Below, piece by piece: positions 1-9,647 of a DNA stretch of 64,000 nt; position 1 is the stretch's first letter, and each line of letters begins with the position of its first letter. The translations under genes were made by a program, and so were the position numbers. The stretch comes from CAVVJA01 sp963801715 (GTDB lineage: Bacteria; Actinomycetota; Actinomycetes; Mycobacteriales; Jatrophihabitantaceae), in assembly GCA_963801715.1 (NCBI GenBank), contig CAWDGB010000004.1, positions 1 to 64,000 on the forward strand, given 5' to 3'. The notes under the pieces were generated by a model. The model worked only from the letters and a program-made list of their open reading frames with translations, had not been told where the DNA came from and searched no databases.

Positions 1-210
1 CGCACGCCGAGGGTGCTGCGAGCGGGCCAGTCTGAATGTTTACACATCTGCCGACGGAGTAACGTCCAACCGCGGCTTGTCGTCTGCGACTCAGGGCCGA
101 CCGGACTCGCCATGCCCGCATCATCGTCCACGCGTACGACAAGGCGCCCCGCACGGACGAACCGGTGCGAGGCGCGCTTTGCTGTGCTGAGGTCAGCCGA
201 GTCGCCGTGA

Positions 211-452
211 AGGTCCCTGCGAGATCTCCGCAGCGTATTCACCGGCAATGTCATGTTCACCGAGCAGGTGCTCGCTGCACTGCACTGCCTGGACGAATCA
301 CCGTGGTCTGATCTCCGCGGCGAGCCACTAGATGCTCGTGGACTGGCAAACCGACTGCGCCAATACGAGATCCACTCGACGGCCGTCCGGATCAACGACA
401 AGGTCGCGAAGGGCTACAAGCGGACCGGTTCTATGACGCGTGGTCCCGCTAA
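211..452 (+). pseudogene. DUF3631 domain C-terminal remnant
   Basis: The frame from 211 reads LRDLRSVFTG, ALHCLDESPWSDLRGEPLD and then KGYKR, which matches the end of DUF3631 domains found in DNA-primase or helicase-like proteins (dir.vF ... L..spW..lrGepLd ... KGYrr..F.DAW.ry). The last conserved piece, FYDAWSR followed by a stop at 450-452, is in another frame, which implies one lost base near 430. An in-frame stop at 208 cuts the upstream side. The gene is therefore a broken tail. It faces the nitrilase remnant. DUF3631 proteins are common on mobile elements, so this may be a scar of one. The family call is from remembered motifs. Confidence 0.5.
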
Positions 453-809
453 CTACGCGACGTAGGTTGTCGAGACGAGGAAATCGGCGCCCGCCGCGCG
501 AAGCCGCCGCGCGGGAAGCTCGCTGTAGGCGTCGGCACAAATCAGGAGTCCGACGTTGATCCCGTCGACCGAGACGGACTGCCGCTCTCACCCGGACTCG
601 ACCAGTCCTCGCTGACCGGTGTCGGGTGCAGCTTCCGCTGGCGACCGATGATCTCCCCGTTGCGGCTAATCACGAACATGCTGTTGAAGAGTTGTCCGTC
701 GCAGCCTTGGTCTGGATGACTGAGGCAAGGGCAGACCACCGAGTGCGCCAGTCAGGCGCGCGAACTCCGCCATCCACGTGTCCCGTTGTTTGCGAATCCA
801 ATCCGTCAC
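453..809 (-). pseudogene. Carbon-nitrogen hydrolase (nitrilase family) remnant
   Basis: Three reading-frame segments join to give nitrilase-family sequence: an upstream piece (WIRKQRDTWMAEFARL), a middle piece (FNSMFVISRNGEIIGRQRKL, with the family's Lys in rKlhP) and a terminal piece (INVGLLICADAYSELPARRL), which holds the catalytic Cys region (icaD). Frames change near 730 (one extra base) and near 590 (one missing base). A possible GTG start with an upstream GAGGAAGGG lies at 809, but the N-terminal Glu region of the family is missing. It is probably non-functional. The exact amide or nitrile substrate cannot be told. Confidence 0.55.
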
Positions 810-980
810 GAGCCGCCCTTCCTCCGAGGGCTGGTCGTTCGGCGAAGGCCGGCGACCTGGCTCATCCCCCGTGTGGGGCATCACAGTTGCGGGACAGCAC
901 CGGGATCGCACCGGCGCCAGCAGCATTACCGCACAGATCCTCAGGGTCGAACGCCACGAACGGCAATCAACCGGGAAAGG

Positions 981-1075
981 TTAGCTGCCCGGATCGGTAT
1001 CCCGCATGCTTTGGGCCGCGTCGCCGCTGCGCAGGTTGTTCATGACCGCCTCATGGCGCCGGCCGCGTCATGCTC
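981..1075 (-). pseudogene. Remnant of a second ctaD 3' end
   Basis: This stretch reads RRHEA ... GDAAQSMRDTDPGS and a TAA stop. The true ctaD gene 229 bases away ends RRHEA ... GESGRSARDTDPTTS and a stop. The two DNA stretches (from 981 and from 1210) align with roughly three-quarters identity by eye, and both end in a TTA on the plus strand. A stop codon lies just upstream in the frame, so only about 30 codons remain. It looks like the tail of a lost ctaD paralogue or a local duplication. Confidence 0.5.
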
Positions 1076-1209
1076 GGCAAGTGAGACGAAAAAAGAGGCG
1101 GTGACGCCGGGTCGGTCCCGCCCAGTGGCAGTGATCAGGATCGATGTTGGTCGCATTACCACGCAGACGATCGGAGTCGGACGGCTACGGACTCGGCCGC
1201 CTGTAGAGG

Positions 1210-3009
1210 TTAGCTGGTTGTTGGATCGGTGTCCCGCGCGCTGCGGCCCGACTCGCCGCTGCCCACAGTGCTGGTCGCAGCCTCATGGCGCCGGCTGACG
1301 TGCGCCTCGGCCTCTAGCCGGTCCAGCAGGTGCGGGTAGTGGTATTCGAAGGCTGGCCGCTCCGAACGGATGACGGGGATGGACGTGAAGTTGTGTCGCG
1401 GCGGCGGGCATGAGGTCGCCCACTCTAGCGAGTTGCCGTGCCCCCACGGGTCGTCTGCGGTGACCACTTCGCCGAAGCGGTACGACTTGTAGACGTTGTA
1501 GACGAACGGGATCAACGAAGCGCCCAGCACGAACGAGCCGATCGTCGACCACGTGTTCAGGCCGGTGAAGCCATCGGTCGGCAGGTAGTCGGCGTAACGG
1601 CGAGGCATACCTTCGGCACCCAGCCAGTGCTGCACCAGGAACGTCATGTGGAAGCCTATGAAGGTGAGCCAGAAGTGCAGCTTGCCCATCCGCTCGTCCA
1701 GGTAACGCCCGGTGTACTTCGGGAACCAGAAGTACACGCCGGCGTAGGCCGCGAAGACGATAGTGCCGAACAAGACATAGTGGAAGTGCGCAACCACGAA
1801 GTACGTGTCAGAAACATGGAAGTCAAGCGGTGGGCTGGCGAGGATTACGCCGGTCAAGCCGCCGAACAGAAATGTGACGAGGAAACCGATTGCGAACAAC
1901 ATCGGCGTCTCGAACGTGATCGAGCCACGCCACATCGTGCCGGTCCAGTTGAAGAACTTCATTCCGGTGGGGACCGCGATCAGGAACGTCATGATCGAGA
2001 AGAACGGCAGCAACACCTGGCCGGTCGTGAACATGTGGTGCGCCCACACCGTGAGCGAGAGCGCCGCGATCGACAGCGTCGCAAAGACCATGCCCTTGTA
2101 GCCGAACAGCGGCTTCCGGCTGAAGACCGGGATGATCTCCGTCACGATGCCGAAGAACGGGAGCGCGACGATGTAGACCTCAGGGTGGCCGAAGAACCAG
2201 AACAGGTGTTGCCAGAGAATGGCTCCGCCGTTCGATGGCGCGTACACCTGAGCGTCCAAATGCCGGTCGAGGTACGCGACGAGCAGAGCCGCCGTCAGGA
2301 TCGGGAACGCGAAGAGCACCAGCAGGCTGGTGACCAGGATGTTCCAGGTGAAGATCGGCATCCGGAACATCGTCATGCCCGGGCAACGCAGTGTGATCAC
2401 GGTGGTGATCATGTTGACGGCGCCGAGGATCGTGCCCAGGCCGGCAATACCCAGACCGATGATCCAGAGGTCTTGCCCCACGCCGGGCGCGTTGAGCCCG
2501 TCATTGAGGGGCATGTAGAACGTCCAGCCGCCGTCGGCAGCGCCGCCCGGCGTTATGAAGCCGGAGGTAGCGGTCAGCGCGCCGAAGAGAAAGAGCCAGT
2601 AGGAGAACGCGTTGAGCCGGGGAAACGCGACATCCGGCGAGCCGATCTGCAGCGGCAGTACGAGGTTGGCAAATGCGAAGACCAGCGGCGTTGCGAAGAA
2701 CAGCAACATGATTGTGCCGTGCATCGTGAACAGCTGGTTGTACTGCTCCGGAGACAGGAACTGCATGCCGGGACGGGCCAGCTCGGCGCGCATGAGCAGC
2801 GCCATGAAGCCGCCGAGGAAGAAGAACAGGAACGAGGTGACCAGGTACAGCCGGCCGATGAGCTTGTGGTCCGTGGTACGGAGCACATTGAGGAACATCG
2901 ACCCCTTGGCGACCTCGTGCTCCGGGAACGGCTGAGCGATGATCGGCTGGGGCAGCAGACTCGTCGGCTCGGGAGCCTCCGCCGCGGTGGGCTCGGCGGT
3001 CGTGGTCAA
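1210..3009 (-). CDS. ctaD: Cytochrome c oxidase subunit I
   Basis: This is the catalytic subunit of the aa3-type terminal oxidase: it reduces oxygen to water and pumps protons in the plasma membrane. The 599-residue product has about twelve hydrophobic segments and the family's landmarks: the low-spin heme His in FTMHGTIMLLFF, the CuB/Tyr cross-link region WFFGHPEVYI, and the distal His pair in VAHFHYVLFG. I chose TTG at 3009 because GGAGG lies just upstream. The reading frame stays open far upstream, but that part lies opposite another gene and has no family similarity. It is transcribed divergently from the E1 gene. The C-terminal tail of about 50 residues beyond the last helix is hydrophilic. 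Confidence 0.95.
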   Translation of the reverse strand: MTTTAEPTAAEAPEPTSLLPQPIIAQPFPEHEVAKGSMFLNVLRTTDHKLIGRLYLVTSFLFFFLGGFMALLMRAELARPGMQFLSPEQYNQLFTMHGTIMLLFFATPLVFAFANLVLPLQIGSPDVAFPRLNAFSYWLFLFGALTATSGFITPGGAADGGWTFYMPLNDGLNAPGVGQDLWIIGLGIAGLGTILGAVNMITTVITLRCPGMTMFRMPIFTWNILVTSLLVLFAFPILTAALLVAYLDRHLDAQVYAPSNGGAILWQHLFWFFGHPEVYIVALPFFGIVTEIIPVFSRKPLFGYKGMVFATLSIAALSLTVWAHHMFTTGQVLLPFFSIMTFLIAVPTGMKFFNWTGTMWRGSITFETPMLFAIGFLVTFLFGGLTGVILASPPLDFHVSDTYFVVAHFHYVLFGTIVFAAYAGVYFWFPKYTGRYLDERMGKLHFWLTFIGFHMTFLVQHWLGAEGMPRRYADYLPTDGFTGLNTWSTIGSFVLGASLIPFVYNVYKSYRFGEVVTADDPWGHGNSLEWATSCPPPRHNFTSIPVIRSERPAFEYHYPHLLDRLEAEAHVSRRHEAATSTVGSGESGRSARDTDPTTS

Positions 3010-3167
3010 CGTGCCTCCCGCTCGGGTTTGCCACACGGTCCGGACGTCGGCGGGCGGGTGCGCCCCGCCGCCGGATTTAGAATAGCCACCAGCGACCCCG
3101 CCGCGGCACCCGGATCGCCATTTTTGGCATCTTTGGCGCGAGCTCGCCGGTCGCCGGGCGGCGGGGC

Positions 3168-5399
3168 ATGATCGAGGCCGTGACGCAGCCGCACGATGAG
3201 CTCGACGCCCAAGTCCGGTCCCAACTCGAGGATCTCGGCCGTGGGCACGGAACGTCCGCGGCGCCCGAGACCCTGCTGGGCCTGTTCGACGCGATGGCTG
3301 GCAGCCGCCAGCTCGACATTCACGCTCGACGAATGCGCGAGCGCGGGCAAGGCTTCTACACGATCGGGTCGGCGGGGCACGAGTCGAACGCCGTAGTTGC
3401 CCTGGCCCTCCGGACGTCCGATCCCGCACTGTTGCACTACCGATCGGGTGCGTTCTACCTGGCGCGGTCGATGCAGGCCGGTCGGAAGCTCGGCCGACGG
3501 TCTGCGGGACGTGCTGCTCGGCGTCGCTGGGGCGGTGGCCGACCCTGCCTCGGGCGGGCGGCACAAGGTGTTCGGGCACCCGGACCTGTCGATCATTCCG
3601 CAGACCTCGACCATCGCCTCGCATCTGCCCCGTGCCGTTGGCATGGCGTTCGCCATCGAACGGGCGCGGCGGATCGGAGTCGATGCCCGGTGGCCGGACG
3701 ACGCTGTGGTGGTCACCAGCTTCGGCGATGCCAGCCTGAACCATTCCACTGCCGCCGGAGCGCTCAACACGGCTGGCTACTGCGTACGCCTCGGGCTTGG
3801 CGTCCCGGTGCTGTTCGTCTGCGAGGACAACGGATTCGGGATCTCGGTGCGTACGCCATCCGGTTGGGTTGCCGCCGCCGCCCACCGGCCCGGGATCGAG
3901 TACGTCGCCGCCGACGGCGAGGACAGCGCGGAGCTGGAGCAGGTCGCCGCGGCCGCTGTCGAGCGCGTCCGAGCCACCGCGCCAGCCCGTGTTCCTGCAC
4001 CTGCGCACGGTCCGGTATCTAGGCCACGCCGGCACGGACGTCGAGAGTGGGTACCGCGGCGTCCGCGAGATGGCCGCCGATCGCTCGCGCGACCCGCTGG
4101 TCTCGCTGGCCCGACGGATCGCGTCGGATCACGGGGTCGACCTGCTGGCCCGCTACGACGAGATCGGCGCCCTGGTCGAGCAGATCGCCGAGAGCCTGCA
4201 CGACCCGCCTCGGCTGACCTCCGCCACCGCTGTCGTCGCCCCGCTCGCGCCGCGACGCCCGGAGACGATCAGGGCGTTGGCGATTCGAACTGCCCCCGAC
4301 GACCTGCGAGAGCAGGTGTTCAACGGCCGGCTGCCGGAGCACGCCGGTCCGCTGACCCTGGCGCAGGCGATCAACGCCGCCCTCACCGACGAGCTCGCCG
4401 CGCGGCCGGGACTCGTCGTGTTCGGCGAGGACGTCGGCCGCAAGGGCGGTGTCTACGGGGTCACGCGCGGCCTGCAGCAGCGCTTCCGCTCGACGCGCGG
4501 TTTTCGACACTCCGCTGGACGAGCAGGCCATCCTCGGCCTCGGTCTGGGGTTTGGCATCAGCGGCCTGCTCCCGGTCCCCGAGATCCAGTACCTCGCCTA
4601 CGTCCACAACGCCGAAGACCAGCTGCGGGGTGAAGCGGCCAGCCTCCGGTTCTTCTCCGACGGCGCCTATACCAACCCGATGGTGGTGCGGATCGCCGGC
4701 CTGGCCTACCAGAAGGGCTTCGGGGGCCACTTCCACAACGACAACGCGATCGCCGTGCTGCGGGATATCCCTGGCCTCGTTGTCGCCGTACCGGCCCGCC
4801 CGGACGACGCGCCTCCGCTGCTACGAACGCTGCTCGCTGCAGCGGAGAGCGATGGTCAGGTCAGCGTCCTACTCGAACCCATCGCGCTCTACCACCAGCG
4901 GGACCTGCATCGCGCCGGTGACCGCGGCTGGCTGGGCGAATACCCACCACCCGACGACACGGACGCGCACATCCCGATCGGGTCCGCCCGCGTCTATGGC
5001 GATGGCATGGATCTCACCATCCTCACCTTCGGCAACGGGCTGCGCATGAGCCTGCGAGTTGCCGGGCGCCTGAAGGAGTACGGCATCGGCGCCCGGGTCG
5101 TCGATCTACGGTTCGTCGCGCCCCTGCCGATCGCCGACATCGTGCGCGAGTCGGTGGCCACCGGGCGAGTACTGGTGGCCGACGAGACCCGGCATTCGGG
5201 CGGCGTCGGCGAGGGCGTCGTCACCGCTCTCGTCGAAGCCGGCTTCGGCGGCCCGATCGCCCGGGTATCCAGCGTGGACAGCTTCATCCCGCTCGGGGAT
5301 GCGGCGACCACCGTGTTGCTGGACGAAGCCGCCATCGACCGCGCGGCCCGGAACCTCATCATGAGGAGACCAGCACCCGATGACCCGCGGCTCGGATGA
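3168..5399 (+). pseudogene. Fused alpha/beta 2-oxoacid dehydrogenase E1, frameshifted
   Basis: Thiamine-diphosphate-dependent E1 of a branched-chain 2-oxoacid (or similar) dehydrogenase, with alpha and beta halves in one chain of about 742 residues. The alpha half shows GQGFYTIGSAGHE, GGRHKVFGH and the ThDP motif FGDASLNHSTAAGALN. The beta half shows LVVFGEDVGRKGGVYGVT, FDTPLDEQAILG and DLRFVAPLP. The frame changes three times (near 3486, 3980 and 4503), each time by one extra base. The protein sequence is otherwise well conserved across every break, so the gene may be intact in the cell and broken by assembly insertions. No E2 or E3 gene lies next to it. Its end overlaps the alkA-like gene by 41 bases. 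Confidence 0.85.
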
Positions 5400-6264
5400 G
5401 CACGGTGCACCACGTTCGGAATGGGCGCCACGGCTCGGCCAGCTCCTCGAGCTCCCCCGGTGACGGCAGGTCCGCCAATCCGTAGAGCTGCCGGATAAGG
5501 TCGAGCGACCGCGACTCGTCCGGCACCAGCACATCGGTAAATCCGGTACCCCGAATGACGATGAGGCTGGCGTAGAACGGCCCGATGCCCTTGATCCGCT
5601 GCACCTCGCTCGCCGCGACGACCGGACCGAGCCGGAGCAGCCGGTCGGCATCCAGCAGCCCTCGCAGCGCGGCCTGCGCAACCCTGTGCAACCGCTCGAT
5701 GCGGTCGGGTGGAATGCCGGGAAAGTCCGTTACTTCGAGCAACTGGCGCGGCGTGGGCAGCGCCGCGAGCGGTTCGCCAGCCAGCTCAAAGGTCCGGCCC
5801 CAGGCCCGGCTGAGCCGCGTCCGCACTTGAGCGGTCTGCGCGGCGGGGCGCCGAGCACTCAGAACCGACCAGGCCGCCGCCTCGTAGGGCGAATAGAACA
5901 GCGGTGGACGGAGCCCCGGCGCCGCTTGCTGCAACCGCCCGATCACCGGATCCCGGCGGCCGACCGTCTCGAAGTCGCGACCGTCATGGTCGAGCGAGAG
6001 ACAGCGGGCCACCTGCCGTCGGACCGCGTCCAGATCACCGGCGCCGTGGACGACACCATGCACGCCCGCGTCGTCCTGCCGGAGCTCTACGCCAACCTGA
6101 TCGGTGTAGCCGTCGAGGCAAAATGCCAGGCGCATAACACCATCGAAACCGTCGTCGGCCGAGCCCGCCCGCTGGCCGACCGGCATCCGCTGACCAAACC
6201 CGAACATGGCTGATTCGCGCAGCGAGAAGGCGCCGAGCGGCCGGATGAGGAACGATCTCGTCAT
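5359..6264 (-). CDS. AlkA-type DNA-3-methyladenine glycosylase (HhH-GPD)
   Basis: A 301-residue base-excision glycosylase that would remove alkylated purines. The N-terminal half (MTRSFLIRPLGAFSL start, then a beta-rich region) resembles the AlkA N-terminal domain. The C-terminal half carries the helix-hairpin-helix VQRIKGIGPFYASLIVIRG and the following Asp-containing loop TDVLVPDESRSLD, where the catalytic Asp of this superfamily sits. The start at 6264 keeps the conserved opening. A stronger GGAGGTG lies before an out-of-frame ATG at 6277, so the start is not fully certain. It converges on the E1 gene and diverges from corA. Confidence 0.8.
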   Translation of the reverse strand: MTRSFLIRPLGAFSLRESAMFGFGQRMPVGQRAGSADDGFDGVMRLAFCLDGYTDQVGVELRQDDAGVHGVVHGAGDLDAVRRQVARCLSLDHDGRDFETVGRRDPVIGRLQQAAPGLRPPLFYSPYEAAAWSVLSARRPAAQTAQVRTRLSRAWGRTFELAGEPLAALPTPRQLLEVTDFPGIPPDRIERLHRVAQAALRGLLDADRLLRLGPVVAASEVQRIKGIGPFYASLIVIRGTGFTDVLVPDESRSLDLIRQLYGLADLPSPGELEELAEPWRPFRTWCTVLIRAAGHRVLVSS

Positions 6265-6361
6265 GACCTGGGATCATGCCGAGCACCTCCGACAGTTTCC
6301 GCCCCCCGTCCCGGGCGCGCGTGACAATGGTCGTGCTGCTCCGTCTCCGGAGGTGGGTGAC

Positions 6362-7347
6362 ATGACCGTTCGGTTCATTTCCGACGCTGGCGTGGTGGAG
6401 GAGTCGGCGGAGGAGATTCCGGTGTTGGTGAAGCGGGAGGACGGGTTTTTGTGGTTGGACGTGCCGGTGTGGACGTCGGAGATCGATGAGTTGTTGGCGG
6501 CCGGAGTTGGGTTTGCATCCGGTGGCGCGGGAGTACTGCCGGGTGCGTAATCACATGCCGATGGTGCATGGGTATCGGGATCACGTGTTCATGGTGTTGC
6601 ACCGGCCGGTGGTGTTGGGGCAGGGGGACACCCGGTTGGTGGAGCTGGATTTGTTTGTCGGGGATCGGTTCCTGGTCACGGTGCATAAGCGGGATGAGGC
6701 GTCGGTCGCCGCGGTGGAGGGGATGTCGGAGATTGAGGAGACGTTGGATCGGATCGCGGGCGGGCGGATCGCGCCGCGCACGCCGATCGAGTTGACGCAT
6801 GCGTTGGTGTCGTTGATGGCGTTGCGGCAGCGGCTGTTGGTGCAGGACGTGGCGGTGCGGGTGGCTGAGGTGGAGCAGAAGGTGCTGCGCCGGCAGCTGA
6901 CCAACCCGGAGCACGCGTTGGAGGAGATGTTCCTGGTCCGGTATGAGCTGCTGTCGGTGCGGACCACCGCCGCCCATTCGGAGGAGGTGCTGGCCCGGGC
7001 CCGGAAGCTGCTCGGCCCCGGCCACCACGACGACGAGGCGCAACTGGCCGACCTGCAAGACATGTTCCGCCGGGTGCACCGCATGACCGACAGCGAACAA
7101 GAACTCCTCGCCGGCGTCATCGACCTCTACCGCACCCGCACTGACACCAAGATGATGATCGCGATGGAGCGGCTCGCGGTGCTCGCCGCCGTGACGCTGC
7201 CCATCACCGCCATCGCGTCGGTCTACGGCATGAACGTGATCGTCAACGCGCAGACGCACTACACCCAGTTGATCATCGTCGTTGATCATCATGGCCGCCA
7301 TCAGTGGCGTCCTGCTGCGCTGGACCAAAAAGCAGGGCTGGTGGTGA
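6362..7347 (+). pseudogene. corA: CorA-type Mg2+/Co2+ transporter, frameshifted
   Basis: Inner-membrane divalent-cation channel of about 327 residues once two breaks are repaired. The cytoplasmic domain is acidic and helical (ELTHALVSLMALRQRLLVQD, EEMFLVRYELLSVRTTAAHS). The C-terminal pore has LAAVTLPITAIASVYGMNV, which contains the family YGMN signature, and then IMAAISGVLLRWTKKQGWW in the last frame. Frames change near 6500 and near 7283, each by one extra base. ATG 6362 follows a GGAGGTG. Leucine is written almost only as TTG from about 6420 to 6860 but as CTG or CTC after about 6980, unlike the neighbouring genes. Confidence 0.85.
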
Positions 7348-7395
7348 TCTGAGCCTGCCCGCCAAGAAGCCGGTGTCGTTCGGCTGGAATCCCGG

Positions 7396-8397
7396 TTAGC
7401 TGTTGTGCAGGACAGCTGCGCCGCCGAAGCGGCCGTGCGCAAGGTCGGCCAAGGCCTCCGGCGCCCGATCCATCGGATAGCCGACGGTGGTCGGCGTAAT
7501 TCGGAATCGTTCTGCGAGTGCCAGGAACTCCTCCCCATCCTGACGAGTGTTCGCCGTGACACTGCGCAGCCGGCGTTCTTCGAACAGCTCACGCTCGTAG
7601 TTCAGCGTCGGCACGTCGGAGAGCCAGATCCCGGCAATCGCGAGGGTCGCGCCACGATCCAATGCACGGAGCGCGACAGGGACGAGCTCCCCGGCCGGAG
7701 CGAACAGGATGGCTCCGTCGAGCGGTTCCGGCGGCGCGTCCGTCGCACCGCCAATGGAGTCGACGCCGAGCGAGCGGGCCAGCTCCTGGTTGTGCTCGCC
7801 CCGGGTGAGAACGTGCACGCGCTGGCCCATGTGCAGCGCGATCTGCGCGGTGATGTGGGCACTGCCACCGAACCCATAGATGCCCAGCCGGCCGCCGATA
7901 GGAACGTCCGCGGATCGCCATGCCCGGTAACCGATGATGCCGGCGCACAACAACGGCGCTGCATGCTCGTCGTCCACCGTCGTCGGCAGCCGGTAGGCGA
8001 ATCCTTCGTCGACCACGCAGAAGTCGGCGTAGCCACCGTCGCGATCCCATCCGGTGAAGGTCGGCGCGATACACAGGTTCTCCGCACCACGCCGGCAATA
8101 CGGACAGCTGCCGTCAACCGAGCCCAGCCACGGCACGCCGACCCGCTCACCGACCGAGAACCGACCAGCGTTCGAACCCAGCGCCTCGACGCGTCCGACG
8201 ACCTCGTGTCCCGGAGTGACGCCAGGTCGGCGCGGCGGCAGGTCGCCCTCGGCGAGATGCAGGTCGGTGCGGCACACGCCACAGCACGAAATCCGGACCA
8301 GGACGTCCGTCGCCCCAGGCTCCGGCCGATCACGATCGATCCGGCGGAGCGGGCCATCATCGATCGGCCGGGGAGTATCGACTATCCAGGCCTGCAT
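7396..8397 (-). CDS. Zinc-dependent alcohol dehydrogenase
   Basis: Medium-chain NAD(P)-dependent alcohol dehydrogenase, 333 residues. It has the catalytic-zinc ligands CGVCRTDLHL and GHEVVG, part of the structural-zinc loop (SCPYCRRGAENLC), and the nucleotide-binding stretch LGIYGFGGSAHITAQIALHM, where the usual GxGxxG is GFGGSA. It likely oxidises primary or aromatic alcohols. Two ATGs lie six bases apart. The AGGAG is only one base from the first (8403) but seven from the second, so I chose 8397. The upstream region holds a short tandem repeat. Confidence 0.85.
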   Translation of the reverse strand: MQAWIVDTPRPIDDGPLRRIDRDRPEPGATDVLVRISCCGVCRTDLHLAEGDLPPRRPGVTPGHEVVGRVEALGSNAGRFSVGERVGVPWLGSVDGSCPYCRRGAENLCIAPTFTGWDRDGGYADFCVVDEGFAYRLPTTVDDEHAAPLLCAGIIGYRAWRSADVPIGGRLGIYGFGGSAHITAQIALHMGQRVHVLTRGEHNQELARSLGVDSIGGATDAPPEPLDGAILFAPAGELVPVALRALDRGATLAIAGIWLSDVPTLNYERELFEERRLRSVTANTRQDGEEFLALAERFRITPTTVGYPMDRAPEALADLAHGRFGGAAVLHNS

Positions 8398-8403
8398 CAG
8401 CAT

Positions 8404-8707
8404 GCTCCTACCCGAGGCCAACCGCCGATCGCGACCGCATCGTAGCTGCTTTCCGGACCTGGCCGCGTCGCATCCCGGACCTGGCCGCGTCGCATCCGGC
8501 GTGACTCGCCGTCGCATCGGGACCTGGCCGTCGCGTCGCGCGCACCGGTGGGACAGGCGACCACACTTCCGCACCTCACCAGTCCCACTGGCACCACCAG
8601 CGCGCGGGAAGCGACGCTCCGGCGTGACCTGCGGCACCGTGTGAAGCACCATGGCGGTCGCTCGGCCACCCTTCGCATGTTTGACTGGAAACAATCGAAC
8701 GAGGGAG
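8404..8707. repeat. Divergent intergenic region with tandem repeat
   Basis: The gap of about 300 bases between the divergent adh and PAC2 genes holds two perfect 21-base copies (CCGGACCTGGCCGCGTCGCAT) at 8453-8473 and 8475-8495 with a 22-base period, and a third degenerate copy at 8518-8540. The position fits either an operator array or simple slippage of GC-rich DNA. I see no gene here. Confidence 0.6.
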
Positions 8708-9637
8708 ATGTCCGCAGTGGAACCGGAGGACCTGTACGAGCTGGACTCGGATCGCCCGGACCTGACGGACAGCGTGCTGCTGCAAGCTATGGACGGCTTC
8801 GTGGACGCCGGCGCGACGGTCAAGATCCTCCGCGATCACCTGCTCGGTCTCGGGGAGGGACGCATCATTGCCCGGTTTGACGTGGACCTGCTCTACGACT
8901 ACCGGGCGAGGCGGCCGTTCCTACATTTCGACCGTGATCACTGGGCTTCGTTCGACGCGCCGGAGCTCGCGCTCCACCTGCGGTATGACGCGGACGGAAC
9001 CGCGTTCCTCCTCCTCGTCGGCCCTGAACCGGATGTCTTGTGGGAGCGCTTTGTCCAGGCCGTGCGCTCCATCGTCGCCCAACTCGGCGTTCGGCTGACT
9101 GTCGGCGTCAACGCGTTCCCGATGAACCTGCCGCACACCCGACCGACGCGGGTGATCCTGCACGGTTCGCGGCCGGAGCTGTTCGAGGGCTACCGTCCAT
9201 GGCTCGGCGGGATCATCGTGCCGGCAAGCGCAGGACACTTGCTGGAATTCCGGCTCGGCCAGGCCGGCCACGACGCGCTCGGGATGGCCGCGCCCGTGCC
9301 GCCGTATGTGACCGATACTGAGTACCCCGGCGCGGCCGCCGCTCTCGCGCGCGAGATCAGCGCGCGCACCGGGCTGCGGTTGCCCACGGCTGACCTGGAT
9401 GCGGCTGCGGCGCAGACCCGACTGTCCATCGATGAGCAGATCCAGCAAAGCGACGACCTGCAGGCCGTGGTCCGGGCACTCGAGGAGCAGTACGACACGT
9501 ACCTGCACGGCCAGGATCGCTCGCTGCTGGCCGACGCGGGCGGCTTGCCGACGGCTGACGAGCTCGGCGCCGAGCTCGAGCGCTTTCTCGCCGACCAGTC
9601 CCGCGGGACCGACCCCCCGGCGCCGCCCCAGCAATGA
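8708..9637 (+). CDS. PAC2 family protein
   Basis: A 309-residue protein of the PAC2 family, related to archaeal/eukaryotic proteasome-assembly chaperones and widespread in actinobacteria, where its role is unsettled. Family features seen are the opening DSVLLQAMDGFVDAG, FDVDLLYDYRARRP, LLVGPEPDVLWERF and the run VNAFPMNLPHTRPTRVILHG. The C-terminal part (DEQIQQSDDLQAVVRALEEQ) is helical and may be coiled. ATG 8708 follows GAGGGAG; an upstream in-frame ATG at 8651 is less likely. It converges on the adjacent MDR reductase with ten bases between the stops. Confidence 0.85.
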   Translation: MSAVEPEDLYELDSDRPDLTDSVLLQAMDGFVDAGATVKILRDHLLGLGEGRIIARFDVDLLYDYRARRPFLHFDRDHWASFDAPELALHLRYDADGTAFLLLVGPEPDVLWERFVQAVRSIVAQLGVRLTVGVNAFPMNLPHTRPTRVILHGSRPELFEGYRPWLGGIIVPASAGHLLEFRLGQAGHDALGMAAPVPPYVTDTEYPGAAAALAREISARTGLRLPTADLDAAAAQTRLSIDEQIQQSDDLQAVVRALEEQYDTYLHGQDRSLLADAGGLPTADELGAELERFLADQSRGTDPPAPPQQ

Positions 9638-9647
9638 CCCGCCTTGG

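Noticed and set aside
1438..3171. A 577-codon open frame on the plus strand opposite ctaD.
   Set aside because: It is the mirror of a GC-rich membrane gene, rich in Arg, Glu and Asp, with no ribosome site or family motifs. The minus strand is a textbook oxidase subunit I.
3010..4035. Upstream extension of the ctaD frame to 941 codons.
   Set aside because: The extension lies opposite the E1 gene, has no oxidase similarity, and a TTG with GGAGG at 3009 gives the normal family length.
3168..5399. Programmed +1 ribosomal frameshifting as the reason for the repeated breaks.
   Set aside because: The break sites share no slippery motif that I can see, three occur in one gene, and many unrelated genes are hit. 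Sequence insertion errors or decay are simpler.
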